Source of the DNA: a bacterium
GTDB taxonomy: Bacteria > SZUA-182 > DTGQ01
Reading direction: 5' to 3'
Length of the DNA: 64,000 nucleotides
Assembly (NCBI GenBank): GCA_040755755.1
Contig: JBFLZW010000055.1
Span: forward strand, 1-64,000
Part shown: piece by piece, positions 38,901 through 47,788 of the stretch
Numbering within the stretch: the stretch's first letter is position 1
Layout: each line of letters starts with the position of its first letter
The notes under the pieces: generated by a model
Databases searched by the model: none
What the model saw: the letters and a program-made list of their open reading frames with translations, nothing else
What the model was told of the DNA's origin: nothing
Program-made: the position numbers and the translations under genes

Positions 38901-39670
38901 GAATTTTTTATTTCAATGAGATCAGCATCTGCCAGCAGATCAGTGCCTGTGCCCTCTTTGTAAAATTTTCGGATATATCCTTTGGGAGCACCATCCGCCA
39001 AAAGAAAATACTTGCCAGGAGAAAGGCCATAAATCGTATAGTTGACACCACTCACTCCACCAGTGCCGGTGCTTTTCCCATACCGGGCTACCGGAGTTCC
39101 ATTCTCATTATAAACCTTTACCGTCACCCCTTCGATATACGTATTGCCTGATCCGGCCTTTTTTATGCTTCCTTCAATTTTATACCCTGTCTCAAGAGAA
39201 ATAATCTTGGTTCCATAGGTTGCACTGCCGGTTGTATCAACGAAACTCTCGTCGGCAATAGCCTCTTCAGCAGTGCGGTGTCGGTTATAGAATTGGCTTT
39301 GGTAGTTTGCTTCTTTTATCTGGTAGGGACTTTGAATGCTGGAGCGTCCCACAAGGGGTTCAACCTTGATCAAATATTTCTTGCCCCTGGGAAGTTTGAC
39401 ACTTACGGGAGCGCCATTCGGAGGATTTAAGCTGCTCTTGGTATTGCATAAAGTCAAGCCGGCAAGAGGCCCAATCGTACGGCTGCTCTCGAGATACTCA
39501 TAAATCTCAACCCAGACCAGGATGTCCCTGCTTGTTTCAGGTCCACTGAAATCAATAGTTAAAGAATAATCATCAGCCCATGCACAGCTCTCGTTACCAG
39601 CCAGCCAGCATCCTAGCAGGAATGCAGCGAACAAGGATAATATTATGACTGGGGCAAGTTTTTTCTGCAT
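35978..39670 (-). CDS. Large exported protein with carboxypeptidase-regulatory-like repeats
   Basis: A 1230-residue exported protein. The N-terminus has a hydrophobic signal with a possible lipobox LLGC at 18-21 and an alternative signal-peptidase I site after AWA at about 33. The body holds about eight to nine beta-sandwich repeats of the carboxypeptidase-regulatory (CarboxypepD_reg/Cna-B-like) type; each ends with a pattern such as GKYTIKDLPPGNYRVLA or GRYKLVGLPPIDYKIQA and is often followed by a Y-x-x-x-FY segment. The C-terminal 170 residues, starting near LNLFSFPTRVP, form another domain I do not recognise. It is likely a surface or outer-membrane-attached adhesin-like protein. Confidence 0.85.
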   Translation of the reverse strand: MQKKLAPVIILSLFAAFLLGCWLAGNESCAWADDYSLTIDFSGPETSRDILVWVEIYEYLESSRTIGPLAGLTLCNTKSSLNPPNGAPVSVKLPRGKKYLIKVEPLVGRSSIQSPYQIKEANYQSQFYNRHRTAEEAIADESFVDTTGSATYGTKIISLETGYKIEGSIKKAGSGNTYIEGVTVKVYNENGTPVARYGKSTGTGGVSGVNYTIYGLSPGKYFLLADGAPKGYIRKFYKEGTGTDLLADADLIEIKNSDVTGKNFVLNEGYSIQGALLDPDGKPIKHGARVYLLDAASSTPLGWCFYDPNSGSYDELMTRLSYYQSGGTLDFAYFKNTPQYFIGGLDPNYSVGGLPKGSGGECILLGVDQRGEYAPTVYQNHYFVSDADKIVLRNITQGSVYDLRFRRAGTIEGSVKDKAGKPLNGIVIKAIDARDEMKVVQPLAQTDPNGRYKLVGLPPIDYKIQAVDEVGGKYLWQYYQGKTSFAQATAIQLTDQKLNETHVDFELEIGARITGCIRDAASHEPIPRISVQALRVGTSSPLVNYPVATAPSGIGVSGEDGTYEITGLPAGQYVLFAGPVPGVNYIAVFYKDSYDLNNADPNIVITSPGQVLASYDFSLRKGGIIQGRIIGIPTELRSNLKNNIHVDLADAKTGKLMYTTTELIDPNTLEYKITGIPQGEYKISVTDTRMPPEMLKKYYKENAPKGVSSYKEASIVTIDQAANPIQINFTWDEPGETICGKVSAEGSESTPLPYIKIQAYQVEGSSGELLDSGIYALTNSNGMYCLKGLATGTYILKATDEMTHLYPPEFYNPSNNAFTPDKAARITLPLSTSSASYDFKLNGQLGIINGIITRGAGKEIVRGGWVYLYSSENYQAVQNVITDPNGRYSFTGLAEGSYKIRAFDPERVYVPRFYTSNTTTYAFNRADAESITINYTTPSSSLRKDISLDMEGAKIEGKISGENGSPLSDIFIYLYQPAGNNAWSFVAEYYTTATDSSGKYTIKDLPPGNYRVLAWEYNNNYLPKEYDLTLTQAGKTGVDLTLPKADPGMQMEKTTLDISEGLNLFSFPTRVPLWPALYTVNTLLTEWSPPGDPSIINILRYNSEKGEWENQLSSFLITNGEGYVLYSRAGKKINYQGAAAFSGSDRLAINLQRGKNIVGNIASDTANYDSYHMLKDLSGKVYDIRSYDFRTGKWLNSTLFWGRCGGNRFQIYPTKAYIVDMKEPYLSWLP

Positions 39671-39924
39671 GCCGTTTCCTCCCCTCGTGGTGAAAGCCTA
39701 ACTTTGAAAAAATTATTTCATCAATAGTCGTCTTTACTCAAAAGTATAAAAACCTGGCAGATCAAGATGCAATATTCATACCAAAGGCTTTACAATATTC
39801 ATTGAAAGTGACCATTCCCCCTGAAATTTTTTAGTACTCTTGACAATGACAGGTGTTCTGACAATATGTTGACGATTTGAGTTATGAAAACATTACGCTT
39901 TTATCAAAAATTTCCCCCTTCAAT
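39671..39924. other. Intergenic region upstream of large exported protein
   Basis: AT-rich gap between rnpB and the 1230-residue protein gene, both on the minus strand. It should hold the latter's promoter, but no clear -35/-10 pair or gene is seen. CCTCCCC at 39676-39683 is the complement of that gene's GGGGAGG ribosome site. Confidence 0.4.
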
Positions 39925-40310
39925 CACAGCAGATCTGTAAGCCGAATTCTGTCCCTCAACCGAGCGTTGAGGGGATGATCATTAATCTCAAGATGCCTGT
40001 CACCAGGCACCTTATGCGACCTACCCGAAAGCGCTGAGAGGGCTGCTCAGATATGCTTTCCTATTTGGTCTTGCTCCAGGTGGGGTTTACCGTACCTTCA
40101 AAGTCACCTTTGAAGTGGTGAGCTCTTACCTCCCCATTTCACCCTTATCCTGTTCAGCCTCTGGCTCAACAAGACGGTATATTTTCTGTGGCACTTTCCT
40201 TGGGGTCACCCCCACTTCGCGTTACGAAGCACCCTGCCCCGGGAGTTCGGACTTTCCTCTGGGTTTCAAAAAATATGCTGAAACAGCCAGCGATCATCCA
40301 ATCTACTGCA
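39925..40310 (-). ncRNA. rnpB: RNase P RNA (class A)
   Basis: Minus-strand catalytic RNA of about 385 nt that matures tRNA 5' ends. The conserved 5' core GAGGAAAGTCCGAACTCC is at about 40259-40242. The 3' region has the conserved ACAGAATTCGGCTTACAG. The ends pair: CAGTAGAT (40308-40301) with ATCTGCTG (39934-39927, one G-U pair) as helix P1. Protein frames crossing this interval are spurious. Confidence 0.95.
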
Positions 40311-40339
40311 ATTGAAGGGAAATATCACTTGTAGATCTC

Positions 40340-41068
40340 TTAGCTGACAGCCTCCGGTTCTTTCTCTTCTTGATAATAGAGGATACGGTGGCAATGAGGA
40401 CAAAAATAAATCTGAACGTTCTGTTTGACTTCCTGAAAGAGCTGCGGCATGAGACTCATAAAGCATCCCTGACAGGAGCCATCCCTGACAGAAACTACTG
40501 CCAGCCCATTCCTGCTTTTCCTGACCTTATCGTATTGCTTCAACAACTCACCGGAAATTTCCTTCCGTAATGCTTCCTTTCGGGACTCAAAGGCGTGCTT
40601 TTGCTCTTGAAGCAGCGCCATCTCCTGCTCTTTCTCTCTTCGCTGCTCGATATACCGCTTCTGACTTTTTTCCATCTCAAGACTTATTTCCCTGATGCAC
40701 TGCGCTGCGGATTCGCTGTCTTCGATCATCTGCAGGATTTCCTCTTCCAAATGAGAGATATCCTGCTTGCCATTTTCGATTTCGTGTAGCAGCGCCTGAT
40801 ATTCACGGTTTGTCTTGACCGAAAGAAGCTGATCCTTCAATTTTGCCAGGACGCTCTCCTTTGATTCCAGGTCTCTTTCCTTCTTTCTTCTGTTTTTCTC
40901 GATGCCATCGGCAGCCTGTACTTTGGCCTCGTAGATACGCTTCTGATCGTCATTTTCCTTTTGCAGATCGTTAATTTGCAAAGGGATCTCGGCCTCTCTC
41001 TTTTCCAGTCTTTGAATTTGCAGGTCAACCCCCTGCAAATCAATGAGTAGCCCTAACTGTTTGTCCAA
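40340..41068 (-). CDS. Coiled-coil zinc-ribbon protein (DUF164/CT398-like)
   Basis: A 242-residue protein. A long antiparallel coiled coil (about 10-180) is followed by a C4 zinc ribbon: Cys pair in GSCQGCFMSL and second pair in YFCPHCHRIL. This family is widespread; proposed roles include nucleic-acid or ribosome-associated functions, not settled. The start is TTG at 41068 with GGAG about 9 nt upstream. It lies between rnpB and the terminator after tRNA(CAT). Confidence 0.9.
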   Translation of the reverse strand: MDKQLGLLIDLQGVDLQIQRLEKREAEIPLQINDLQKENDDQKRIYEAKVQAADGIEKNRRKKERDLESKESVLAKLKDQLLSVKTNREYQALLHEIENGKQDISHLEEEILQMIEDSESAAQCIREISLEMEKSQKRYIEQRREKEQEMALLQEQKHAFESRKEALRKEISGELLKQYDKVRKSRNGLAVVSVRDGSCQGCFMSLMPQLFQEVKQNVQIYFCPHCHRILYYQEEKEPEAVS

Positions 41069-41183
41069 TATCTGCTCCTCATTCTCCTTAACAAATTGAT
41101 ATTATACCATAAAAATTTTACCAAATCAAATTTCCAGTCTTTTAATTCTCATCCCCTGGATCAATTGACCGGCAGCTTTACCC

Positions 41184-41219
41184 AAAAAAAAAGTGCACAG
41201 TTCCTTGTGCACTTTTTTT
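41184..41219. terminator. Terminator after rpoD-tRNA unit
   Basis: AGTGCACA and TGTGCACT form a stem around a 6-nt loop, flanked by A and T runs of seven or more, so it can work on both strands. On the minus strand it ends the rpsU-dnaG-rpoD-tRNA region. Confidence 0.85.
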
Positions 41220-41293
41220 CACCGTTGTTGGATACTTCTCATGATATTCACAATATTCAGAACCTGTCAGATTTCCCAATAAAAAATTTCACG

Positions 41294-41366
41294 TGGGCCC
41301 ACCTGGGTTCGAACCAGGGACCTACCGGTTATGAGCCGGTGGCTCTACCAGCTGAGCTATGGGCCC
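41294..41366 (-). tRNA. tRNA with anticodon CAT (Met, or Ile2)
   Basis: Minus-strand cloverleaf: the acceptor stem GGGCCCA pairs with TGGGCCC, the anticodon loop is CTCATAA, and the T loop is TTCGAAC in a CCTGG/CCAGG stem. The discriminator is A and CCA is not encoded. Elongator tRNA-Met and lysidine-modified tRNA-Ile both have CAT; the choice needs comparison with tilS identity elements. It lies 26 bp after rpoD. Confidence 0.93.
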
Positions 41367-41391
41367 GCCAAAATCCAGGTATTACAAGATA

Positions 41392-43146
41392 TCAGGTATA
41401 GAAGCTCTTGAGCACCTTACTTCTGCTCGGATGTCTCAACTTTCTGAGTGCCTTGGCTTCAATCTGCCGAATTCTCTCCCGGGTAACATCAAAATCCTGC
41501 CCTACCTCTTCCAGAGTATGCTCGCATGACTCACCAATTCCAAATCGCTTTCTTAAGACTTTTTCTTCCCGGTAATTCAAAGTTTCCAGTATCCGGTTGG
41601 TCTGCTCGCTCAAATCAATACTGATAACTGCATCCAGGGGGGATTCGGCCTTTTTATCCTCAATAAAATCACCAAGGTGACTGTCCTCTTCCTCACCGAT
41701 AGGAGTCTCCAGAGATATCGGCTCCTGCGCTATTTTTAAAACTTTCCGAACCTTATCAACTTCCAGATCCATTCTCTCGGCAATTTCTTCAGGAGTCGGC
41801 TCTCTGCCCACTTCCTGAACCAGAGACCGCGAGGTTCTGATCAGCTTGTTAATCGTTTCGATCATATGGACCGGAATCCTGATGGTTCTGGCCTGATCTG
41901 CAATTGCCCTGGTGATCGATTGGCGGATCCACCAGGTTGCATAGGTACTGAACTTATACCCCCGCTTGTACTCGAACTTATCCACCGCCTTCATGAGACC
42001 AATATTGCCCTCTTGAATCAGGTCTAAAAACTGTAACCCTCGATTGGTATATTTCTTGGCAATACTGACCACCAGTCTCAAGTTTGCCTCAACCAATTCT
42101 CGTTTGGCCTTTTCCGCTTCCCCTTCTCCTTCCTTGACCTCTCTGACGATCTGGCGCAGTTCCTCGGCACTCAGCCCGGCCTCCTGCTCCGCACGCTTGA
42201 CTTTCCGGTAGGTATTACTCAAACCTCTTTCATAGTGAACAAGGTCCTCTTCAGAAAGAGAGGAAGAAATGTCCGCAAGCAGTCTGCTGCGCTGTTTTAT
42301 TGCCTTGCGCAATTCCAGATAACTGATGCCGATTTCCTTTTCAACCAGATGCATTTCTTTGACTGCATTGTCAATCTGATCGAGGAATACCCTGATCTTT
42401 TCAACTATCTTATTGATCTGCCGGGAATCCAGGGGAATCATTCTTATTAATTTGACAATCTGGGCTTGTTTTTTTTGAACGAGCTTACTGATCATTTTTT
42501 TCTGGATACTGTCTATATCCCTCTTGCCTGCTTCCAGTTGAAGGGCATGTGTTTCCATCTCCAGTTTCTCAATCGCCTCGACCATCTTGATAAAGTTACC
42601 CGCCGCTTCCGCCTCAGCATCCTCAAAGTGCAAGCTTTCTTCACTGTCAATCGACTGGATGTCCCGGGGAATGTTTTTCCCTTCCACCATCCGGTTCTTG
42701 AGATCGATGATCTCCCGATAGGCGACAGGAGTCCTGGTAATGGCTTTCAGCATCCTCTGCTTTCCCTGCTCTATCCTTTTGGCAATCCGGACCTCGTCCT
42801 CCCGCGTTAAAAGAGGCACGGTTCCCATCTCCCGGAGATACAGCCGGACCGGATCATCCGTTCTGCCTACATACGAACCGGCAACCTCCTCATCCAATTC
42901 CGTAAGCCCCAGATCGCCGATCTTCTCTTCAGGTTCAAGCTTTTCCTCGGAATACTTGTTCTTTTCCGTATCATCGATAATATTAATGTCCATCTCATTG
43001 AACATGATAAATATATCATCAATTTCTCCCGACGATACAACATCATCGGGCAGAAAATCATTCACCTCTTCATACGTCAGGTAACCCTTTTCCTTGCCAA
43101 TGGAAATCAGTTGTTTCACCTGATCCACCTTTACTTCGTTAGACAT
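41392..43146 (-). CDS. rpoD: Primary sigma factor RpoD
   Basis: A 584-residue sigma-70. Region 1.1 is at the N-terminus ([20 protein letters not shown]). Region 1.2 is [21 protein letters not shown], with a non-conserved region between 1.2 and 2. Region 2 has [20 protein letters not shown] and [18 protein letters not shown]. Region 4 has [28 protein letters not shown] ribosome site precedes the ATG. Third gene of the rpsU-dnaG-rpoD macromolecular synthesis group. Confidence 0.98.
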   Translation of the reverse strand: MSNEVKVDQVKQLISIGKEKGYLTYEEVNDFLPDDVVSSGEIDDIFIMFNEMDINIIDDTEKNKYSEEKLEPEEKIGDLGLTELDEEVAGSYVGRTDDPVRLYLREMGTVPLLTREDEVRIAKRIEQGKQRMLKAITRTPVAYREIIDLKNRMVEGKNIPRDIQSIDSEESLHFEDAEAEAAGNFIKMVEAIEKLEMETHALQLEAGKRDIDSIQKKMISKLVQKKQAQIVKLIRMIPLDSRQINKIVEKIRVFLDQIDNAVKEMHLVEKEIGISYLELRKAIKQRSRLLADISSSLSEEDLVHYERGLSNTYRKVKRAEQEAGLSAEELRQIVREVKEGEGEAEKAKRELVEANLRLVVSIAKKYTNRGLQFLDLIQEGNIGLMKAVDKFEYKRGYKFSTYATWWIRQSITRAIADQARTIRIPVHMIETINKLIRTSRSLVQEVGREPTPEEIAERMDLEVDKVRKVLKIAQEPISLETPIGEEEDSHLGDFIEDKKAESPLDAVISIDLSEQTNRILETLNYREEKVLRKRFGIGESCEHTLEEVGQDFDVTRERIRQIEAKALRKLRHPSRSKVLKSFYT

Positions 43147-43242
43147 TTTCTCTCCTTTCTTCTAGCCCATTATATAATCATCTACATAAAAATGGCAAGA
43201 AAAATAGTTTATATCCCGTTGAAAATATTTTATAATGAGCGA

Positions 43243-45102
43243 TCATCCTATGATAATCTTTTTCTTGATTTCTGAATATTCTTTCAATAACATATTGATT
43301 TTCGGATCATTCTGTGGCTTTGCCTGTATCTCATCGTGCAAAGACTGCAATTTTCTTACCAATTCACGGCTTTTTATCTTGGCCACACAATCATGAAATA
43401 TTTTATTAATGTCTTCATGCTGAGCTTCCTCAAAAAGGAAGCCGGATACTGCTCCTTTTAACTTTTCGTCTTTGAGAGATAATATCAGTTCTTCCGGACT
43501 GAGCTTCCCTCGCTCCCGCCAGAGAGAAAAAACCGCCTGAGCGATGTCTTTCATTGATTCCGATTGAAAATCATGATCACTAATAGATTGCGCAACAACA
43601 TCCTCCATTGATACATTTCCCCGGCAGATGAGGCCCATCAGCATTCGCTCCGCCACCTGAATTGCATCAAGGACAGAGGGGTTTCCCCGACTGCCCGGAT
43701 CCGTTGCAGGAAAAGGTGCCTCTTTTCTCCCGCTCCTGAACGGCACAGGTGTTTTATCGCCTCTGAAAGACATCTGCTGTGCTTGCCGGATATTTCGCTG
43801 CAATCCCTCAAAAAGCGTCTCCTCATGAATGTCGAGACGTTTTGCAATCTGTTTTACATATTCCATTCGAACCAACGGGTCAAAAACTTTGGATAAAATT
43901 ACTAAAATCTCTTTGGTGGCCTTTATTTTTCCCTCAACAGTTGAAATGCCGCTCCGTTGGATGGATTGATTAATCAGAAATTCGATAGCCGGACTACTCT
44001 GGTCAATCCTTGCTCCAAGCTCCTGCGGGCCATATTGCCGGATAAAGCTGTCCGGGTCATGGCCGGAAGGAAGCGTAACCACCCGGACATCGATATTATG
44101 CTGCTGAAAAATTTCGAGCCCGCGTAACATGGCTGATATTCCCGCCTGATCGGCATCGTATAAAAAAACGACCTTATCCGTATATCGTTTCAGCAGCTTT
44201 ACCTGTCCCTGGGTCAGCGCTGTCCCCAGAGTGGCCACAGTATTTTTGAAGCCCCCCTGATACAGGGAGAGGAAATCCAGATACCCCTCAACCACAATAG
44301 CCAGGCCACATTTTCTCATGAACTGTTTAGCCTGGAAAAGTCCATATAAACTGTTACTTTTGCTATAAACTGACGTCTCGGACGAATTCAGATATTTTGG
44401 CCCGAAGGCTCCCTCATCAATCTTTCGCCCCCCGAAGGCTATAATTTTTCCATCATGGCTGTAGATGGGAAACGTTATCCGGCCCCGAAACCGGTCGTAT
44501 CCTTCTTTCCCTTCCTGACGAATGGATACCAGTCCCGCTTCAATCGCCTGACCTGCTGAAATATTCTTCTTCTGTAAGTAAGAAATAAGGTCTTTCCCCG
44601 AATCTTTACTATAACCCAGGCAGAACTCCTCTATCGTCTGCGAAGTTACCTGCCGGGAAGCCAGATATTTCCGGGCAGTCCTTCCCACCGGTGAGCTTAT
44701 GAGCAGTTCATGATAATACCGGGCAGCAAGTTCATTAACCTGGAGAATCAGCCCTTTTTCTTTATTTTCCCTGTCATTAACAATAAGACCGCTTATTTCA
44801 GGAAGCGTTATGCCCTGTCGTTGTGCGAGATATTCAACCGCCTCGATAAATGAGCAGTTTTCAAATTTCATTAAAAATGATAGAATATTCCCTCCAGCAC
44901 CGCAACCAAAACAGTAAAAAAGCTGCTTCGCCGGGCTGACAGTAAAAGAAGGGGTTTTTTCCTGGTGGAAGGGGCACAGGCCGGTGAACTCTTTCCCTGC
45001 TTTGGAAAGGGGCACAAATTCTGAAATAACTTCTATAATATCAATGCCCTGGATTACCCGATATACCGTTTCCTGGGATAGATGCTTCAAGTAATACCTC
45101 AT
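43243..45102 (-). CDS. dnaG: DNA primase DnaG
   Basis: A 619-residue replication primase. The CHC2 zinc finger is near residues 40-65 ([21 protein letters not shown]). The Toprim domain has [15 protein letters not shown] and [10 protein letters not shown]-terminal helical domain for DnaB binding follows (about 480-619). ATG 45102 lacks a clear ribosome site; a TTG a few codons later is an alternative. 96 bp upstream of rpoD. Confidence 0.97.
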   Translation of the reverse strand: MRYYLKHLSQETVYRVIQGIDIIEVISEFVPLSKAGKEFTGLCPFHQEKTPSFTVSPAKQLFYCFGCGAGGNILSFLMKFENCSFIEAVEYLAQRQGITLPEISGLIVNDRENKEKGLILQVNELAARYYHELLISSPVGRTARKYLASRQVTSQTIEEFCLGYSKDSGKDLISYLQKKNISAGQAIEAGLVSIRQEGKEGYDRFRGRITFPIYSHDGKIIAFGGRKIDEGAFGPKYLNSSETSVYSKSNSLYGLFQAKQFMRKCGLAIVVEGYLDFLSLYQGGFKNTVATLGTALTQGQVKLLKRYTDKVVFLYDADQAGISAMLRGLEIFQQHNIDVRVVTLPSGHDPDSFIRQYGPQELGARIDQSSPAIEFLINQSIQRSGISTVEGKIKATKEILVILSKVFDPLVRMEYVKQIAKRLDIHEETLFEGLQRNIRQAQQMSFRGDKTPVPFRSGRKEAPFPATDPGSRGNPSVLDAIQVAERMLMGLICRGNVSMEDVVAQSISDHDFQSESMKDIAQAVFSLWRERGKLSPEELILSLKDEKLKGAVSGFLFEEAQHEDINKIFHDCVAKIKSRELVRKLQSLHDEIQAKPQNDPKINMLLKEYSEIKKKIIIG

Positions 45103-45570
45103 GAAAAGCTCATAGTTGTTACCGGGGAAAATATTCTGATAATTTATTTTTGGTGTAACATTCTGATCCTTAATGAGGATCTTTTATGCGCTCATTATCG
45201 GCAATACCAGCTTCTGTTTCCCTAAAATCACGTTCAGGTATATCCCGGGATAGACACAGGGGGAGAGCTTAGCAGGCAGGTAAGAATCTTCTCCTCAATA
45301 GAGCAAGTCCCAATCTTGCTCTCTCAAGATGGTCAGTCCACAAAGCTTTATCAGAGTCCGGAGCAGGTTGTCAGGAGTACAGCTTGAAATTCCTTTCCGT
45401 TAAGCTTTATTTGCCCTCATCATTCTCGATTCTCTTCTTCCTAGATTCTCTTCTTCATAAATCAAGAAACAAGATAACTACCGGGTAGATCTCAGCACAC
45501 TACCTGTTTTCCTTCAGACTAACCGAGGTTATATAGTAATACAGGAAATAATAATCGCCGGCGGCATTTG
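45103..45570. other. Long gap between rpsU and dnaG with hairpins
   Basis: About 470 bp without a gene, unusually long inside this normally tight gene group. It contains perfect hairpins GATCCT-TAATG-AGGATC (45165-45181, followed by TTTTAT) and AGAGCAAG-N7-CTTGCTCT (45300-45322). dnaG presumably has its own promoter here. I do not recognise a known RNA family. Confidence 0.45.
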
Positions 45571-45607
45571 AAAAAAAAAGATTCGGGATGGTATTGCATC
45601 CCGAATC
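45571..45607 (-). terminator. Rho-independent terminator after rpsU
   Basis: GATTCGGGAT (45580-45589) and ATCCCGAATC (45598-45607) are perfect 10-bp arms with an 8-nt loop, followed on the minus strand by nine T. It separates rpsU from dnaG. Confidence 0.92.
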
Positions 45608-45637
45608 ACCCGTGTCTAAATTTCCGCCCTGCGAGAA

Positions 45638-45823
45638 TCATATTCTCTTCTTTTGCGCTTTCTTTCGCGCAGCAATAGCTTTTCTTTTCCTTCTGGCGCT
45701 CGGCTTCTCGTAATGCTCTCTCCGCCGAAACTCAGTTAAGACTCCAGACTTTTCACATTGCTTCTTGAACCTGCGCAAAGCACTTTCAAAGGATTCGTCT
45801 TCCCTTATCTTTACAACTGGCAA
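45638..45823 (-). CDS. rpsU: Ribosomal protein bS21
   Basis: A 61-residue basic protein of the 30S subunit: start [20 protein letters not shown], a middle [14 protein letters not shown], and a Lys/Arg-rich helix at the end. The reading frame starts with TTG at 45823; an ATG four bases upstream (45827) is in another frame and would encode only 13 residues. The GGAGGGAGGG site (45840-45831) could serve either. First gene of the rpsU-dnaG-rpoD group, separated from dnaG by a terminator. Confidence 0.95.
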   Translation of the reverse strand: MPVVKIREDESFESALRRFKKQCEKSGVLTEFRRREHYEKPSARRKRKAIAARKKAQKKRI

Positions 45824-45895
45824 TCATTTTCCCTCCCTCCGGAACAGTATATTTATATCTCTCGTTCAAGTTATATACACTCGTCTAAAATAGAT

Positions 45896-45924
45896 AGTAT
45901 AGCTACGGTAACAGGAAATGTCAA
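45896..45924 (-). promoter_or_regulatory. Consensus sigma-70 promoter of rpsU
   Basis: Minus strand TTGACA (45924-45919), exactly 17 bp, then TATACT (45901-45896). Near-perfect housekeeping promoter. It would start transcription near 45889, about 65 bp before rpsU. Confidence 0.8.
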
Positions 45925-46060
45925 GTATAATTTTGAACTTCAGAGCCAGTGTCTGAAGTATAGTATAGCGCCATTGGTGGGAAAAAAGCAAATAATTATT
46001 TTGCAGGGAGGTGTGTTAAAGCGTATTACGTGTTGAGATAGCATTGGTACCTTTGAGTAT

Positions 46061-46118
46061 AACGTTACCAAATTAGTAACGTTATCAGATTGTTAACGTT
46101 ACTAAACAGCAAACGTTA
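46061..46118. repeat. Four AACGTTA boxes with exact 17-bp period
   Basis: AACGTTA begins at 46061, 46078, 46095 and 46112, so each interval is 17 bp. The 10-bp spacers differ, though their A/T content is similar. The first two boxes also form an inverted repeat, TAACGTTAC-N7-GTAACGTTA. It lies in the gap between rpsU and the tRNA methyltransferase gene. It looks like an iteron or repeated operator, but no replication protein is nearby. Confidence 0.7.
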
Positions 46119-46152
46119 CTGATATGCGCCGCAAGGATAACTCAAAAATTAA

Positions 46153-46980
46153 TCAATTTCTTAAACACTCCAGCTTCTCCTGAAAATCACGGTATATATT
46201 CTCGATTTCCTCAGAAGGGATGCCCTTCTCCCGGTAGAGAACGAGGGGAGGAAGAATCCGCAACCCGACCTGGCGGTTTTTATATGCCTCGATTAAGAAG
46301 TGCCGAGATTCTGCCCAAGAGTAGGGATAGAGTAATTGCAGGGTTTTTGGCTCAAGACGATGCTTCTTGAGAAGAGGTAACAATTCGGCCAGCCTGAAGG
46401 AGGGCAGAACAAAATAGGCACGTCCCCCATTCTTCAGTAAAATACCGGCTACGGAAATGAAGGACTCAAGGGAAGCGAAAACTTCATGCCGTGCCCCGGC
46501 CCGGCAGGGGTTGGGATTGATCCGCCCCGAATGTGCAGGGCGGTAGGGAGGATTGGAGATGACCGCATTCAGGGAACCTGGCTGTAATAGCCGGGGGAGG
46601 TTGTGCAGGTCCTCATGCAAAACTTTCATCCGGCGAGATACTCCGTTGATAATGCTGTTTCGCAGGGCCTGGTCTGCTAAATGATCCTGAATCTCGACAG
46701 CACAAAACATCGATTCAGGATAAAGCTTAGTCAGCAGCAGGGTGATAATGCCGTTTCCGGCACCGAGATCTATAGCCTGCTCATGCCTTTTAATTCTGGC
46801 AAAATGAGCCAGCAAAACCGAATCCACAGAGAAGCGGTAACCGGAACGGCCTTGAATAATGGATATTTTCTGGCCAAATAATGTGTCTACGGTTTCATCT
46901 TTCATCACCAGAGCATTCTGGGGCAGGTCCATCGATGGTTCCTTATGGTAACATATTCCAGGTACAAGATATTGTACCAT
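46153..46980 (-). CDS. tRNA1(Val) adenine-37 N6-methyltransferase-like
   Basis: A 275-residue class I methyltransferase. The SAM motif is AIDLGAGNGIITLLLTKLYP and the catalytic motif is VISNPPYRPA, as in the TrmN6 (YfiC) group of N6-adenine methyltransferases. It begins with the family's DETVDTLFGQKISIIQGRSGYRFSVD region (read in two parts). Start may be ATG 46980 or an in-frame ATG at about 46932. A close alternative is an RNA/protein N5-glutamine methyltransferase, but the NPPY surroundings favour TrmN6. Confidence 0.85.
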   Translation of the reverse strand: MVQYLVPGICYHKEPSMDLPQNALVMKDETVDTLFGQKISIIQGRSGYRFSVDSVLLAHFARIKRHEQAIDLGAGNGIITLLLTKLYPESMFCAVEIQDHLADQALRNSIINGVSRRMKVLHEDLHNLPRLLQPGSLNAVISNPPYRPAHSGRINPNPCRAGARHEVFASLESFISVAGILLKNGGRAYFVLPSFRLAELLPLLKKHRLEPKTLQLLYPYSWAESRHFLIEAYKNRQVGLRILPPLVLYREKGIPSEEIENIYRDFQEKLECLRN

Positions 46981-47012
46981 TCCTGATTCGTGATGAAAAC
47001 CCTCTCATCAGC

Positions 47013-47041
47013 TTGACAAGAAAGTAGTTTATTTATATTAT
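47013..47041 (+). promoter_or_regulatory. Sigma-70 promoter of DUF3842-CooT pair
   Basis: TTGACA (47013-47018), 17 bp, then TATTAT (47036-47041). It lies about 48 bp before the TTG start of the DUF3842 gene. Confidence 0.7.
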
Positions 47042-47088
47042 CTTGGAGAAGCGAAGCTTGGAACCTTATCAAGGAGAGGGAAGAACTC

Positions 47089-47538
47089 TTGGTACTTGCA
47101 GTTATCGACGGGCATGGCGGTGGTATTGGGAGCTATATTATCAAGCGGCTGCGAGAAGAGGATGAGTTAAATAACCTTGAGGTCATCGCCCTGGGGACCA
47201 ATTCTCTGGCCACTTCGGCCATGATGAAAGCCCGTGCAAACCGCGGAGCTTCCGGAGAAAATGCCATTGTGTTTGTTGTGCAGCAGGTCAATATCATTAC
47301 CGGATCATTTACCATTGTCATGGCCAATTCAATGCTGGGAGAACTAACCCCCAAAATGGCCGAAGCCATTGCCAGCAGCAACGCTTTAAAGCTCCTGCTG
47401 CCTCTGCCGGTAGAGAAAGTCTCCATGATCGGTTATCAATACGAGCCTCTGCCTCACCTCACTGATAAACTGGTACAGAAAATTAAAGAACTGGTAGCCA
47501 CCGAAGGCAAGAAGGAGATAAGAGAAAGCCGTGTGTGA
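47089..47538 (+). CDS. DUF3842 protein
   Basis: A 149-residue protein of unknown function with a Rossmann-like glycine-rich start (VIDGHGGGIGSYIIKRL) and a conserved ALGTNSLATSAMMKARANRG stretch. The start is TTG, with AAGGAGAGGG about 10 nt upstream. It overlaps the following CooT-like gene by 8 nt, implying joint function. The family occurs mainly in anaerobes; a nucleotide or cofactor-binding role is suggested by the glycine motif only. Confidence 0.85.
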   Translation: MVLAVIDGHGGGIGSYIIKRLREEDELNNLEVIALGTNSLATSAMMKARANRGASGENAIVFVVQQVNIITGSFTIVMANSMLGELTPKMAEAIASSNALKLLLPLPVEKVSMIGYQYEPLPHLTDKLVQKIKELVATEGKKEIRESRV

Positions 47539-47725
47539 AGCAAACGCCTATATCGATCACGAAGGGAAAGAAGAACTTTATATGGAATCGGTGGATGTCA
47601 TTAAGCCGGAAGCGGAAAACAAGCTTTTGATCATGAACATTTTCGGTGATCAGAAAATTTTACAGGGAAGAATTAAAAGGATATCTCTGCTTAATCATAA
47701 GATTCTGCTGGAAAGAATTAAATAG
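47531..47725 (+). CDS. CooT-like small protein
   Basis: A 64-residue protein starting MCEANAYI, where Cys2 is the conserved nickel-binding residue of CooT-family dimers, followed by a small beta-barrel region and LQGRIKRISLLNHKILLE. The start is GTG inside the DUF3842 gene. CooT helps nickel insertion into CO dehydrogenase in Rhodospirillum; no CO dehydrogenase gene is in this window, so the partner is unknown. Confidence 0.8.
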   Translation: MCEANAYIDHEGKEELYMESVDVIKPEAENKLLIMNIFGDQKILQGRIKRISLLNHKILLERIK

Positions 47726-47788
47726 CGAAAAAAACGGATCACCCTCCATGAATCCCCTTTTGGTCTGTGGTGTCCTCCTTTTGTATTT

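Noticed and set aside
40115-40315. Protein frame inside 39925-40310
   Set aside because: The interval is RNase P RNA, shown by its conserved core sequences and P1 pairing.
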